Shown here piece by piece: positions 1-8,874 of a stretch of DNA of 64,000 nt; position 1 is the first letter of the stretch; each line of letters opens with the position of its first letter. The notes beneath the pieces are model-generated. The model was not told the DNA's origin. It worked only from the letters and a program-made list of their open reading frames with translations, and searched no databases. The translations under genes and the position numbers were made by a program. The DNA comes from Arcobacter iocasae. Lineage in GTDB: Bacteria; Campylobacterota; Campylobacteria; Campylobacterales; Arcobacteraceae. The stretch lies in NCBI RefSeq assembly GCF_042214795.1, contig NZ_CP090177.1, positions 2,666,001-2,730,000 of the forward strand, written 5' to 3'.

Positions 1-1
1 T

Positions 2-1345
2 ATTCAAATAAAAAGTGTAGAAACTAAAGCAAAACCTAACATGCCTTTTGGTGAAGGTGTTAATGAAGCTTTGGAATATACATTAAAACTTTGTGAAGAA
101 CTAGGATTTAAGACAAAAAATGTAGATGGATATGCAGGACATGCAGACTTAGGTGAGGGGGATGAGATGATAGGAATTCTTGTTCATTTAGATGTAGTCC
201 CTGAGGGTGATTTGAAAAAGTGGATATTCCCACCATACAGTGCAACTATTAAAAATAATCGCATTTATGGAAGAGGAGCGATTGATGATAAAGGTCCTAC
301 AATAGCAGCTATTTATGCTATGAAAGCATTAAAAGATAGTGGTGTTTTATTAAAAAAGAAAATCAGAATTATTTTTGGCACAGATGAAGAAAGTGGTTGG
401 GAATGCATGCGTTATTATTTAAAAAAAGAAAAAGCTCCTCAGATTGCTTTTACCCCAGATGCAAACTTTCCAGTTATATATGGAGAAAAAGGAATTATTA
501 CTCTTAAATTAAAACAAGAGTTTAATATATCTTCAACTTCAAATATAAATATAAAATATATAAAAGGTGGAGAATTGTCTAATATAGTTCCAAACTATTG
601 CGAAGCCTTACTTTATATTAAAAATGAGCCAAGCTCTATTTATGAAGAATGTTTAAGTCTTATTACAAAAGAGAATTATTCAATAGATTTACACTTAGAT
701 AACAATAATCTTTATTTAAAATCCCATGGTGTATCTGCCCATGCTATGGAACCACAAAAAGGTAAAAATGCAATTTCTCAATTAATGAAAGTACTAAAAG
801 TACTTAATTTAGAATCTACTCAAATGAGTAGTTTTATTGATTTTTATAATAATAAAATCAATACACAAACAAATGGAGAAGCTCTTAATTGTCAAATGAA
901 TGATAAAGACTCAGGAGAACTTACCCTTAATGTTGGAATAATTGATTTTGATGAAAATAAAGCTGAATTAACATTAAATATCCGTTATCCAGTTACTAAA
1001 AAAGATACAATAGTAATCGACAAAATAAATGCTAATCTTATTAATAGTAATATTAAAATGAAAATTATAAATAATATGCCTCCTTTATATATGCCAAAGG
1101 ATAGTAAACTTGTTCAAACCTTGACTAGAGTATATAAAAAAATGACAAATGATGATACTCAAGCTCAAACATTCGGTGGAGGAACATATGCAAGAGCATT
1201 GGATAATGCAGTTGCTTTTGGACCTATTTTCCCTGGTCAAGCAAACTTAGCTCATAAAGCAGATGAATATATAGAAATTGATAACTTAATGAAAAATACA
1301 CAAATTATGGCACAGGCAATTTATGAGCTTGATTTATTAGATTGA
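2..1345 (+). CDS. M20 family dipeptidase (PepV-like), 5' end outside the window
   Basis: Zinc-dependent cytoplasmic peptidase of the M20 family, most like PepV dipeptidases that cleave Xaa-dipeptides. The frame is open from base 2 and reads plausible PepV sequence before the first ATG at 41, so the gene is cut by the window edge and the ATG at 41 is internal. Metal-site motifs are visible: HLDVVPEG (His and Asp, about 49 and 51 counting from the ATG at 41), GAIDDKGPT (about 79-87) and TDEESG (about 114-119, with the general-base and ligand Glu pair). The C-terminal half carries the lid and dimerisation region and a late GGGTYARA motif. It converges on the HIT gene with only an AT palindrome between. 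Family assignment is firm; substrate is inferred. Confidence 0.85.
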   Translation: MQIKSVETKAKPNMPFGEGVNEALEYTLKLCEELGFKTKNVDGYAGHADLGEGDEMIGILVHLDVVPEGDLKKWIFPPYSATIKNNRIYGRGAIDDKGPTIAAIYAMKALKDSGVLLKKKIRIIFGTDEESGWECMRYYLKKEKAPQIAFTPDANFPVIYGEKGIITLKLKQEFNISSTSNINIKYIKGGELSNIVPNYCEALLYIKNEPSSIYEECLSLITKENYSIDLHLDNNNLYLKSHGVSAHAMEPQKGKNAISQLMKVLKVLNLESTQMSSFIDFYNNKINTQTNGEALNCQMNDKDSGELTLNVGIIDFDENKAELTLNIRYPVTKKDTIVIDKINANLINSNIKMKIINNMPPLYMPKDSKLVQTLTRVYKKMTNDDTQAQTFGGGTYARALDNAVAFGPIFPGQANLAHKADEYIEIDNLMKNTQIMAQAIYELDLLD

Positions 1346-1364
1346 TATCTCGTATTAAAAATTT

Positions 1365-1727
1365 TTAATTTTCAAGTTCTTTTACCAATTCTTTATAAAA
1401 TTCTTCAAAAGAGGGTAATACAAGCTTTGCTTCTCTTTGTATTTTTCCCCACATAGGTTCAGGAAAATAAGAATCTTCTTTAAATCTTGCCATTATATGA
1501 AAATGTACATGGGGAACATAGTTTCCAAAAGATGCAATATTTATCTTCTCTGGGTTAAAATATTTTATCATCTTTTTTTCTATAATATCAAGGGCTCTTA
1601 ATATCTCCATTTTAGTTTCTTGATTACACTCACTAAACTCTTTTAAATCTTTTTGAGTGAAAATTTTTAGCCAAGGTATCTCACTTTTTTCAATTTCTAC
1701 TTTTATTAAATTATTTTCGTAAATCAT
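1365..1727 (-). CDS. HIT family nucleotide-binding protein
   Basis: Small (120 aa) histidine-triad protein. The triad is seen as PHVHFHI with His73, His75 and His77, the site where HIT enzymes form a nucleotidyl intermediate when hydrolysing AMP-lysine or dinucleotide-type substrates. The length fits the family. It begins with ATG just downstream of the 808-residue HD-GYP gene on the same strand (8-base gap), so the two probably share a transcript. The actual substrate cannot be read from the sequence. Confidence 0.85.
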   Translation of the reverse strand: MIYENNLIKVEIEKSEIPWLKIFTQKDLKEFSECNQETKMEILRALDIIEKKMIKYFNPEKINIASFGNYVPHVHFHIMARFKEDSYFPEPMWGKIQREAKLVLPSFEEFYKELVKELEN

Positions 1728-1735
1728 ATTTTCCC

Positions 1736-4162
1736 TTATATATTTTCAAAATCAACTGTGATTTCATCCATTTGTTCTTCACTTAAATATTTATTTGCAT
1801 AATCAAGGTGAAGATTATTATCAACAAAAAATTTCACAATATCCCTATCTAAATGTTGATCTTTTATCATAAATGATAAAATTTTTAGTGAAGTATTAAG
1901 TGAATTTGCTTTTTTATATGGTCTATCATTTGCCGTTAGTGCTTCAAAAACATCAGCAACTGCAAGTATTTTATCTTCTATCGTCATAGGTAAATCAAGA
2001 ATTTCAGGAGCTGAATAACCACCACCTTTTACCATTTTATGATGAGAACCAGCAATTACAGGAACTCTTCTTAATTTTTTAGGAAAAGGCATAGTTTCTA
2101 GCATCTTATAAGATACTGTAACATGGTTGTTTATTATATCCCTTTCTTCATTTGTCAAAGTACCTTTTTTTATACATAAATTATATACTTCATTTTCACT
2201 TAGTAAGTTCATATCCTCACCATTTATTTTAAGTTTTTCTTTTGCAATCTCTTTTATTCTCTCAATTTTTTCATCTTCCATAAATTCACCACCTGTGTTA
2301 CATGAAATAACAAAATCAAGGTCTTCCTCTAACGAAGTGATTTTATTTTGAAAAGCTATTGTTAATTGTTCTTTTTCTTTTTGTGAAGAAGTATTTGAAA
2401 TATTTTTATAATATGCTAATTCATAATCTTTTTTTACAATTTCAAATTTTGCTTTTACTGTATTTACTCTGTCATAAATTGTTTCTAGTTTTTTACCTTT
2501 ATCTACAACATACTCAGGTGTAACAATTTTACCAATATCATGAAGCCAAGCAGCTCTACTCATTTGTTTTATTTCATCTGCTGTAAAACTAATATCTTTA
2601 AAGACTGTTTTGTCATCATTTATTGCTTTTGTGAGAGTTTCTGCAATCTCTGCAACTCTATTAATATGACCACCTGTATATTCAGATTTTTCACCAATAG
2701 CAGTTGCAATTGATTTAATAAAAGAGTCCAATAAATTTTCTAATTCAGTTATTAGTCTATTGTTTGTAATTGAAACAGCAGCTTGTGATGCCATTGATTC
2801 GATAAGTTGTTTATCTTCATTTGTAAAAGTGATAGTATTACCATCATCATCCATTTTATTTAGTAATTGAAGTACTCCTATTACATCATCTTCATGGTTT
2901 TTCATTGGAAGTACAAGCATTGATTTTGTTCTATACCCTGTTGATTCATCAAACTTTTTTGTACCCTCAAAGTTAAAATCTTTTGTTTCATAAACATCAG
3001 GGATATTAATCAATTTACCATCTAGAGCACAAAGAGCTGCTACCATTTGTTCATTTGGTTTGCCATTTTCTTTATATAAAGGTAATTCAGGCCAGGTTAT
3101 TTTACCTTCTGTTCCTCCCATTTTGATACTTAATGAATCAGTTTGTACAACTTGAAACTTTAATCTTTTTTCATCTTCTGTTACTAAATATAAAGTTCCC
3201 CCATCAGCATCAGAAAACTCTTTTGCTCCTAGAAGTATTTTCTCCATGAGAACATCAAAGTTCTTTTCGCTAGTAAGTGACTTACCAATGTCAATTAATT
3301 TTTTAATCTCTTTTTTGTTTATATTAGATCGATTAGTATTATAAGCTAGATATTCATTAGATAAAGATAATACATCTCCATCATCTAATATTTTGCCCTC
3401 ATTAAGAAGTAAACCATAATCATGTATCTCTTTTCTTAAGGTCTTTTCATAGGAAGGTTTTATATGATTTATATAAACTCTTAAATCATCTCTTTTTAAT
3501 TTCTTTAATTCATCATTTAATAAGGCAGGAGTTAAATGCTTACTATCAAAAGCTAATTGTTTGAATTGTGAAGGAAAAGATACATCAATTATTAAAGATT
3601 TGATATTTAAATCATTATTTATAGTTTCCCAAATAGAATCACAACAATAAGTATCTGATGAAAAAAGTAAAGAGTTTTCATTTTTTGTAATTATATAACC
3701 ACAACTAGAATTAGTATGGTTGTTTTTTATTGCAGTAACTTTGGTATCATCATCTAAAGTAATTGTTTCATTTATACTAATAGGCTTAAAAACTATAGCT
3801 TTGAATTTTTTATTAATTAATTCTATTTCAGAAAAGTCAGGCCAAATTTCCCAGTTCAAAATATATTTTTTTAGATTATCTAAGGTTTTACTTGTTCCAT
3901 AGATTGTAATTGGCTTTTTTCTTTTTTCAAAAAAGATATCAAGTATATATGGAATATCATTTAAGTGATCTAAGTGGGAATGTGTCAAAAATATATTATC
4001 AATATATTGACCATCTTCTCCTAAACCTTTTACAATATTTCCAGCATCAATAACACTATTTGCATTTATCTGTATACATGTGGTATTAGAACTTAGACTT
4101 TTACTACCATAGGCACCTAAGACTTTTATAGAATTTTTCATTACTTTCATTATCTTCTCCAA
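1736..4162 (-). CDS. MBL-fold + GAF + HD-GYP signalling protein (probable c-di-GMP phosphodiesterase)
   Basis: 808 aa three-domain protein. Residues 1-270 are a metallo-beta-lactamase fold with THSHLDH (60-66) and later His/Asp residues (FSSD about 167-170, NH about 232), resembling cyclic-nucleotide phosphodiesterase-type MBL proteins. Residues about 290-470 look like a GAF sensor domain. Residues about 490-800 are HD-GYP: HD at 541-542 (LHDIGKI), a GSHHK motif and a degenerate GYP loop (KGGGY), then VADVFEAL and DRPYKK. Roughly 100 residues with coiled-coil character are inserted between the HD motif and the helix that normally follows it. HD-GYP domains hydrolyse cyclic di-GMP; here both an MBL and an HD-GYP catalytic core appear intact. 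No signal peptide or membrane segment is seen, so it should be cytoplasmic. Confidence 0.8.
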   Translation of the reverse strand: MEKIMKVMKNSIKVLGAYGSKSLSSNTTCIQINANSVIDAGNIVKGLGEDGQYIDNIFLTHSHLDHLNDIPYILDIFFEKRKKPITIYGTSKTLDNLKKYILNWEIWPDFSEIELINKKFKAIVFKPISINETITLDDDTKVTAIKNNHTNSSCGYIITKNENSLLFSSDTYCCDSIWETINNDLNIKSLIIDVSFPSQFKQLAFDSKHLTPALLNDELKKLKRDDLRVYINHIKPSYEKTLRKEIHDYGLLLNEGKILDDGDVLSLSNEYLAYNTNRSNINKKEIKKLIDIGKSLTSEKNFDVLMEKILLGAKEFSDADGGTLYLVTEDEKRLKFQVVQTDSLSIKMGGTEGKITWPELPLYKENGKPNEQMVAALCALDGKLINIPDVYETKDFNFEGTKKFDESTGYRTKSMLVLPMKNHEDDVIGVLQLLNKMDDDGNTITFTNEDKQLIESMASQAAVSITNNRLITELENLLDSFIKSIATAIGEKSEYTGGHINRVAEIAETLTKAINDDKTVFKDISFTADEIKQMSRAAWLHDIGKIVTPEYVVDKGKKLETIYDRVNTVKAKFEIVKKDYELAYYKNISNTSSQKEKEQLTIAFQNKITSLEEDLDFVISCNTGGEFMEDEKIERIKEIAKEKLKINGEDMNLLSENEVYNLCIKKGTLTNEERDIINNHVTVSYKMLETMPFPKKLRRVPVIAGSHHKMVKGGGYSAPEILDLPMTIEDKILAVADVFEALTANDRPYKKANSLNTSLKILSFMIKDQHLDRDIVKFFVDNNLHLDYANKYLSEEQMDEITVDFENI

Positions 4163-4270
4163 TTATTCTTAAAAGATTATATCAAATAATTTTTAAAATA
4201 ATTTTCTTTTTGACACTTGTCTCCTTAAGTAAGGTAAAATTAATTAATAAAATCTTAAGCTAACTTTAAA

Positions 4271-4451
4271 TATAATCCAATTCCATTTTTCAACCACAAA
4301 AGAGTTTTTTATAAAAATTTTGTGTTTTATAAAGAGTTGGTAGGAAGAGCGCAAGTGGACATAAGTATTATACATAAGTGAAGCAGTTCACTTTTTATTC
4401 ACGCTTCTTGCCTGTTGAAAATGTGGATAATAAACACAAAGGAAAGCAACT
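4271..4451 (+). promoter_or_regulatory. Promoter and structured leader of the rpmJ-rpsM-rpsK-rpsD-rpoA-rplQ operon
   Basis: A TATAAT box at 4271-4276 is the best -10 candidate, giving a leader of about 170 bases before rpmJ. The leader contains CACAAAA (4295-4301) opposite TTTTGTG (4318-4324), and a perfect 7-bp hairpin AAGTGAA/TTCACTT (4376-4382 with 4387-4393) followed by Ts, which looks like an attenuator. GC-rich segments around 4342-4353 and 4401-4412 may pair around it. Ribosomal operons often use such leaders for feedback by a ribosomal protein (S4 for alpha-type operons). That role is inference; the hairpins are seen. Confidence 0.45.
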
Positions 4452-4565
4452 ATGAAAGTTAGAGCTTCGGTAAAAAAAATGTGTGACAAATGTAAAGTTG
4501 TCAAAAGAAGAGGGATCGTAAGAGTAATTTGCGAGAACAAAAAACACAAACAAAGACAAGGATAA
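4452..4565 (+). CDS. rpmJ: 50S ribosomal protein L36
   Basis: 37-residue zinc-ribbon protein of the large subunit, beginning MKVRASVKKMCDKCK and containing VVKRRG and a later VICENKKHKQRQG, the classic L36 pattern with Cys, Cys, Cys and His zinc ligands. It starts with ATG after AAAGGAAAG and ends 2 bases before rpsM. It heads the operon; infA and secY, which often precede it, are not in this window. Confidence 0.97.
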   Translation: MKVRASVKKMCDKCKVVKRRGIVRVICENKKHKQRQG

Positions 4566-4567
4566 TC

Positions 4568-4930
4568 ATGGCAAGAATTGCGGGTGTTGATTTACCAAAC
4601 AAGAAAAGAATGGAATACGCATTAACGTATATTTTTGGAATTGGGTTATTTAACTCAAGATTAATCCTTGATGCTACTGGAATTTCTTATGACAAAAGAG
4701 CTCATGAGTTAACAGAAGATGAAGCAGCAGCTATCAGACTAGAGATCCAAAAAAACTACCAAGTTGAGGGTGATCTTAGAAAAAAAGTAGCTATGGATAT
4801 TAAATCACTTATGGACTTAGGTTCTTATAGAGGGTTAAGACATAGAAAAGGTTTACCGTGTAGAGGGCAAAAGACTAAGACTAATGCTCGAACTAGAAAA
4901 GGTAAAAAAAGAACTGTTGGTGCAGCGTAA
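4568..4930 (+). CDS. rpsM: 30S ribosomal protein S13
   Basis: 121 aa. The ATG at 4568 gives the expected N-terminus MARIAGVDLPNKKR; a longer frame opening at a TTG at 4529 overlaps rpmJ and is not the start. Family signatures are the helix-two-turn-helix IFGIG region, GSYRGLRHRKGLPCRGQ and the basic tail TRKGKKR that contacts tRNA and 16S rRNA in the subunit head. It is followed by rpsK 9 bases later. Confidence 0.97.
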   Translation: MARIAGVDLPNKKRMEYALTYIFGIGLFNSRLILDATGISYDKRAHELTEDEAAAIRLEIQKNYQVEGDLRKKVAMDIKSLMDLGSYRGLRHRKGLPCRGQKTKTNARTRKGKKRTVGAA

Positions 4931-4939
4931 GGATAAACA

Positions 4940-5332
4940 ATGGCAAAAAGAAAAGTAACTAGAAAAAAAGTAGTAAAAAAGAATATTGCTGATGGTATCG
5001 TTCATATTGCGGCATCATTTAACAATACTATGGTAACAATAACTGATAGAGCTGGAAATGCAATCGCATGGAGTTCTGCTGGAAACTTAGGTTTCAAAGG
5101 TAGTAAAAAATCTACTCCTTTTGCTGCTCAAGCTGCAGTAGAAGATGCAATGGCAAAAGCAATTGAACACGGTGTCAAAAATGTTGGTATCAAAATTCAA
5201 GGACCAGGTTCAGGTAGAGATACAGCTGTTAAAGCAGTAGGAGCTATGGAAGGCATCAGAGTTTCATGGTTAAAGGACGTTACACCGTTACCACATAATG
5301 GTTGTAGAGCTCCTAAGAGAAGAAGAGTGTAA
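4940..5332 (+). CDS. rpsK: 30S ribosomal protein S11
   Basis: 130 aa platform protein of the small subunit. Recognised from SFNNTMVTITDRAGN, the GFKGSKKSTPFAAQ segment and the C-terminal PLPHNGCRAPKRRRV, all highly conserved in S11. ATG start after AAGGATAAACA. Second gene after rpmJ in the operon, ten bases before rpsD. Confidence 0.97.
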   Translation: MAKRKVTRKKVVKKNIADGIVHIAASFNNTMVTITDRAGNAIAWSSAGNLGFKGSKKSTPFAAQAAVEDAMAKAIEHGVKNVGIKIQGPGSGRDTAVKAVGAMEGIRVSWLKDVTPLPHNGCRAPKRRRV

Positions 5333-5342
5333 GGAGTAGTAC

Positions 5343-5969
5343 ATGGCAAGATATAGAGGACCAGTAGAAAAAATCGAGAGAAGACTTGATGCAGACCTTG
5401 GATTAAAAGGTGAAAGAAGACTTAACGGAAAATCTGCATTAGAAAAAAGACCATTCGCTCCAGGACAACACGGACAAAGAAGAACTAAACTTTCTGAGTA
5501 CGGTTTACAACTAAGAGAGAAACAAAAAGCTAAATTTATGTACGGTGTATCTGAAAAACAATTCAGAAAATACTTTAAAGAAGCAGCAAGAAGAGAAGGT
5601 AATACAGGATCTAACTTAATTACTTTAATCGAACAAAGATTAGACAATGTTGTTTATAGAATGGGATTTGCTACAACTAGAGCAAATGCTAGACAATTTA
5701 CAACTCACGGTCATATCTTAGTAGATGGACAAAAAGTTGATATCCCTTCTTTCGTAGTAAAACCAGGGCAAAAAATTGAGATTAAAGAGAAATCTAAAAC
5801 TAATCCTCAAATAGTAAGAGCTTTAGAATTAACTAATCAAACAGGAATGGTTGAATGGGTTGATGTTGATAAAGACAAAGCATTTGGTATTTTTACTAGA
5901 ATTCCTACTAGAGAAGAAGTAGTTATTCCTGTTGAAGAAAGATTAATCGTAGAGTTATATTCTAAATAA
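5343..5969 (+). CDS. rpsD: 30S ribosomal protein S4
   Basis: 208 aa, the usual length. Begins MARYRGPVEKIERR, has a KSALEKRPFAPGQHG segment and an S4 RNA-binding domain at about residues 98-160 (LDNVVYRMGFATTRANARQ, HGHILVDGQKVDIPS). S4 nucleates 16S rRNA assembly and in other bacteria represses its own operon, so it is the natural candidate for any feedback through the leader upstream of rpmJ. ATG preceded by AAGGAGTAGTAC. Confidence 0.97.
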   Translation: MARYRGPVEKIERRLDADLGLKGERRLNGKSALEKRPFAPGQHGQRRTKLSEYGLQLREKQKAKFMYGVSEKQFRKYFKEAARREGNTGSNLITLIEQRLDNVVYRMGFATTRANARQFTTHGHILVDGQKVDIPSFVVKPGQKIEIKEKSKTNPQIVRALELTNQTGMVEWVDVDKDKAFGIFTRIPTREEVVIPVEERLIVELYSK

Positions 5970-5988
5970 TAAATAAAGGTAGCAGCGT

Positions 5989-6987
5989 ATGAAAAAATTT
6001 GCAGACACTCCATTTTTACCAACAGAAGTTGAAATCGAAGCAATCAGTGAAACTGAAGCAAAGATTTCTGCATATCCATTTGAAAGTGGTTTTGCAATTA
6101 CATTAGCGCACCCTTTAAGAAGACTTCTTCTATCTAGCTCAGTTGGATACTCTCCAATTGCAGTTAAAATAGAAGGGGCAAGCCACGAGTTTGATTCTTT
6201 AAGAGGTATGCTAGAAGATATTGCTATTTTTATTATCAATCTTAAAAATATTAAATTTAAAATTCTAAGTGATGAAAATCAAGTAGAAGTTGAATATTCT
6301 TTCAACGGACCTAAAGAAATTAAAGGTTCTGACTTAGTAAACTCTGATGTTGAAATTGTAAGTCCAGAAGCTCATTTAGCTACAATCAATGCTGATTGTA
6401 ACTTAACTTTCTCTGTTATTATTCAAAAAGGTATTGGTTATATGCCTTCAGAAGATATTAGAGATATGGTTTCTAGTGATTATATTCCACTTGATGCTTT
6501 CTTTACTCCAGTAAAAAAAGTTGTTTATGATATTGAAAAAATGCTAGTAGAAGACAACCCTAACTTTGAAAAAGCTGTATTTACAGTTCAAACAAATGGG
6601 CAAATTACACCAATCAATGCTTTTAAAGAAGCTGTTTCTGTAATGTATTCTCAAATGTCAGTATTCAATAAAGTATTCGATTTATCTGAAGTAACAGTTA
6701 GCGATTCAACAGAAGAACCTGTAGAATTAAAAGATTTAATTGTTAAAATTGACGATTTAAATTTAAGTGCTAGAAGTTTTAACTCTCTTGATAGAGCTGG
6801 GTTAAAATACTTAGGTGAATTAGTACTTATGAGTGAAGTAGAAGTTAAAAATATTAAAAACTTAGGAAAAAAATCTTATGACGAGATTGCTGATAAATTA
6901 GCATCTTTGGGATTCCCAGTTGAAAATACACTTCCAGAAAATATTGCATCAGCTTTAAGAAGAAAGCTAGAGCAGTTTAAAGCATAA
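5989..6987 (+). CDS. rpoA: DNA-directed RNA polymerase subunit alpha
   Basis: 332 aa. N-terminal assembly domain (about 1-230) with the LAHPLRRLLLSSSVGYSP motif, then a linker and the C-terminal domain (about 250-325) with the helix-hairpin-helix signature LDRAGLKYLGEL and NLGKKSYDEI that contacts UP elements and activators. Cytoplasmic core polymerase subunit. Sits between rpsD and rplQ as in most bacteria; ATG at 5989, weak purine-rich site AAAGGTAGC before it. Confidence 0.97.
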   Translation: MKKFADTPFLPTEVEIEAISETEAKISAYPFESGFAITLAHPLRRLLLSSSVGYSPIAVKIEGASHEFDSLRGMLEDIAIFIINLKNIKFKILSDENQVEVEYSFNGPKEIKGSDLVNSDVEIVSPEAHLATINADCNLTFSVIIQKGIGYMPSEDIRDMVSSDYIPLDAFFTPVKKVVYDIEKMLVEDNPNFEKAVFTVQTNGQITPINAFKEAVSVMYSQMSVFNKVFDLSEVTVSDSTEEPVELKDLIVKIDDLNLSARSFNSLDRAGLKYLGELVLMSEVEVKNIKNLGKKSYDEIADKLASLGFPVENTLPENIASALRRKLEQFKA

Positions 6988-6999
6988 AAAAGGTAAATT

Positions 7000-7350
7000 A
7001 TGAGACATAAGCACGGATATAGAAAGTTAAGTAGAACTTCTTCTCATAGAAAAGCATTGTTAAAAAACATGGCAATAGCTTTAATAGAGAGAGAAAAAAT
7101 TGAAACTACAGTTCCTAAAGCAAAAGAACTTAGAAGATATATTGAGAAATTAATTACAGTTTCAAGAGAAGCTGATTTAAATACTCATAGATTTGTATTT
7201 GCTTCATTACAAGATAAAGAAGCTACAAAAAAATTAATTAACGAAATTGCACCAAAATATGTAGGTAGAAATGGTGGATATACTTCAATAATTAAAACAA
7301 GAATTAGAAGAGGTGATGCTACACCTATGGCATTCATTTCATTAGTATAA
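7000..7350 (+). CDS. rplQ: 50S ribosomal protein L17
   Basis: 116 aa, compact bacterial L17. Begins MRHKHGYRKLSRTSSHRKALLKN and has the KAKELRRYIEKLIT and GRNGGYT motifs typical of the family. Last gene of the operon; a strong intrinsic terminator follows 22 bases after the stop. Confidence 0.97.
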   Translation: MRHKHGYRKLSRTSSHRKALLKNMAIALIEREKIETTVPKAKELRRYIEKLITVSREADLNTHRFVFASLQDKEATKKLINEIAPKYVGRNGGYTSIIKTRIRRGDATPMAFISLV

Positions 7351-7372
7351 TTGCTAATTAAACTTGTTTGTC

Positions 7373-7413
7373 AAAAAGGGAAGGAGAGCATTGCTCTTCT
7401 TCCCTTTTTTTAT
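7373..7413 (+). terminator. Intrinsic terminator of the ribosomal/rpoA operon
   Basis: Near-perfect inverted repeat: GGGAAGGAGAGCA on the left pairs with TGCTCTTCTTCCC on the right (one G-U step), flanked by an A run on the left and seven Ts on the right. The A and T runs would also make it work from the other strand, but no convergent gene lies there. Confidence 0.92.
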
Positions 7414-7458
7414 ATAATACAATTAAAAATTATTTTTAGAATTTAATCAATTTTTTTG

Positions 7459-7492
7459 TATAATCACGATATTTTTACAATTGATTAGGAGT
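7459..7492 (+). promoter_or_regulatory. gatA promoter -10 box and ribosome binding site
   Basis: A perfect TATAAT lies at 7459-7464 about 35 bases before the start, directly after the operon terminator, so gatA-guaB should form a new transcription unit. The -35 is not obvious, as is usual in these bacteria. TTAGGAG at 7485-7491 is the ribosome binding site that supports the TTG at 7498 as the gatA start. Confidence 0.6.
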
Positions 7493-7497
7493 AATAG

Positions 7498-8859
7498 TTG
7501 ATAACATTAAAAGAAGCACTTTTATTAACAAATGATGAAATAAATAAATTAAGAAACGAACTAACTGATAAAATAAAAAATAATAGCATTGGTGCCTATA
7601 TAGAACAATTAACTAATACAGATATTAATATTTCAGGTTCTGGGATACCAATAGCTATAAAAGATAATATAAATGTAAAAGATTGGACTATTACTTGTGG
7701 AAGTAATATCTTAAAAGGGTATGTATCTCCTTATAATGCAACTGTAATAAATAATTTAGAAAAAGCTGGATTAAGTCCATTTGGTAGAACAAATATGGAT
7801 GAGTTTGCTATGGGAAGTTCTACAGAATCTTCTTGTTATGGTAAAACTTTAAATCCAGTTGATAACTCAAGAGTTCCAGGTGGAAGTAGTGGAGGAAGTG
7901 CCGCAGCTGTTGCTGGTGGTATTGCTATTGCTGCTCTTGGAACTGATACTGGTGGAAGTATTAGACAACCAGCAGCATTTTGTGGTTGTGTTGGTATGAA
8001 ACCAACTTATGGAAGAGTTTCAAGATATGGAATTACTGCATATTCTTCTTCACTTGACCAATGTGGACCAATTACTCAAAATGTAGAAGATGCAGCGATC
8101 TTATATGACATTATCTCAGGACATGATCCTATGGATTCAACTTCTGCAAATGTAGAATATGATGCTGTAACTCCTAAACTTGATAGTAATAGAAAACTTA
8201 CAGTTGCTGTAATTGATAACTTCATTGACCAAGCAAGTGATGAAATTAAAGTAGGATTCGAAAAAGCTGTTAAGGCTTTAGAAGAAGCAGGGCATAAAAT
8301 TGTTCATAAAAATATGGTTGATACTTCTAAAATAGTTTCGACATATTATATAGTAGCAACAGCTGAAGCTTCTGCAAATCTAGCTAGATTTGATGGAGTT
8401 AGATTTGGGAATAGACAAGGTGATGCTGGATTAAAAGATATGTATGTTCAAACAAAATCACAAGGTTTTGGGCAAGAAGTACAAAAAAGAATCATGTTGG
8501 GTTCTTTTGTTTTAAGTTCAGGGTATTATGATGCTTATTATATAAAAGCACAAAAAGTTAGACATTTGATAAAAGATGAATATGAAAAAATTTTTGAAGA
8601 AGCTGATTTGATTTTATCACCAGTTGCTCCAACAACAGCTCCAAAAATAGGTAGCTTTAAGACATCTTTAGAGATGTATTTAAGTGATATATATACTATT
8701 TCTATAAACTTAGCAGGATTACCAGCTATTTCATTACCTATTTGTGATGATAAAGAAGGAATGCCAGTTGGGTTACAGTTAATTGGAAAAGCATATGACG
8801 AACAAACAGTCTTTGATGGCGCTTTATCACTAGAAAAAGCAGTAAATTATAAAAAGTAA
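7498..8859 (+). CDS. gatA: Asp-tRNA(Asn)/Glu-tRNA(Gln) amidotransferase subunit A
   Basis: 453 aa amidase-signature enzyme that frees ammonia from glutamine for amidation of mischarged Glu-tRNA(Gln) and Asp-tRNA(Asn) with GatB and GatC. The Ser-cisSer-Lys triad is visible: Lys in IAIKDNINV, the cis-Ser in PGGSSGGSAAAVAGG and the nucleophilic Ser in GTDTGGSIRQPA. The start is TTG at 7498 behind a good Shine-Dalgarno. gatB and gatC are not adjacent, as often in Campylobacterota. guaB follows after 15 bases. Confidence 0.96.
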   Translation: MITLKEALLLTNDEINKLRNELTDKIKNNSIGAYIEQLTNTDINISGSGIPIAIKDNINVKDWTITCGSNILKGYVSPYNATVINNLEKAGLSPFGRTNMDEFAMGSSTESSCYGKTLNPVDNSRVPGGSSGGSAAAVAGGIAIAALGTDTGGSIRQPAAFCGCVGMKPTYGRVSRYGITAYSSSLDQCGPITQNVEDAAILYDIISGHDPMDSTSANVEYDAVTPKLDSNRKLTVAVIDNFIDQASDEIKVGFEKAVKALEEAGHKIVHKNMVDTSKIVSTYYIVATAEASANLARFDGVRFGNRQGDAGLKDMYVQTKSQGFGQEVQKRIMLGSFVLSSGYYDAYYIKAQKVRHLIKDEYEKIFEEADLILSPVAPTTAPKIGSFKTSLEMYLSDIYTISINLAGLPAISLPICDDKEGMPVGLQLIGKAYDEQTVFDGALSLEKAVNYKK

Positions 8860-8874
8860 AGAATAGGATAAAAA

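Noticed and set aside
41..43. ATG at 41 as the start of the dipeptidase gene
   Set aside because: The frame is open and family-like upstream to the window edge.
1354..1369. AT palindrome ATTAAAAATTTTTAAT between the dipeptidase and HIT genes as a terminator
   Set aside because: It consists only of A and T and could arise by chance in this genome; not strong enough to list.
4529..4567. Upstream extension of rpsM from a TTG
   Set aside because: It overlaps rpmJ and does not encode the conserved S13 N-terminus; the ATG at 4568 does.
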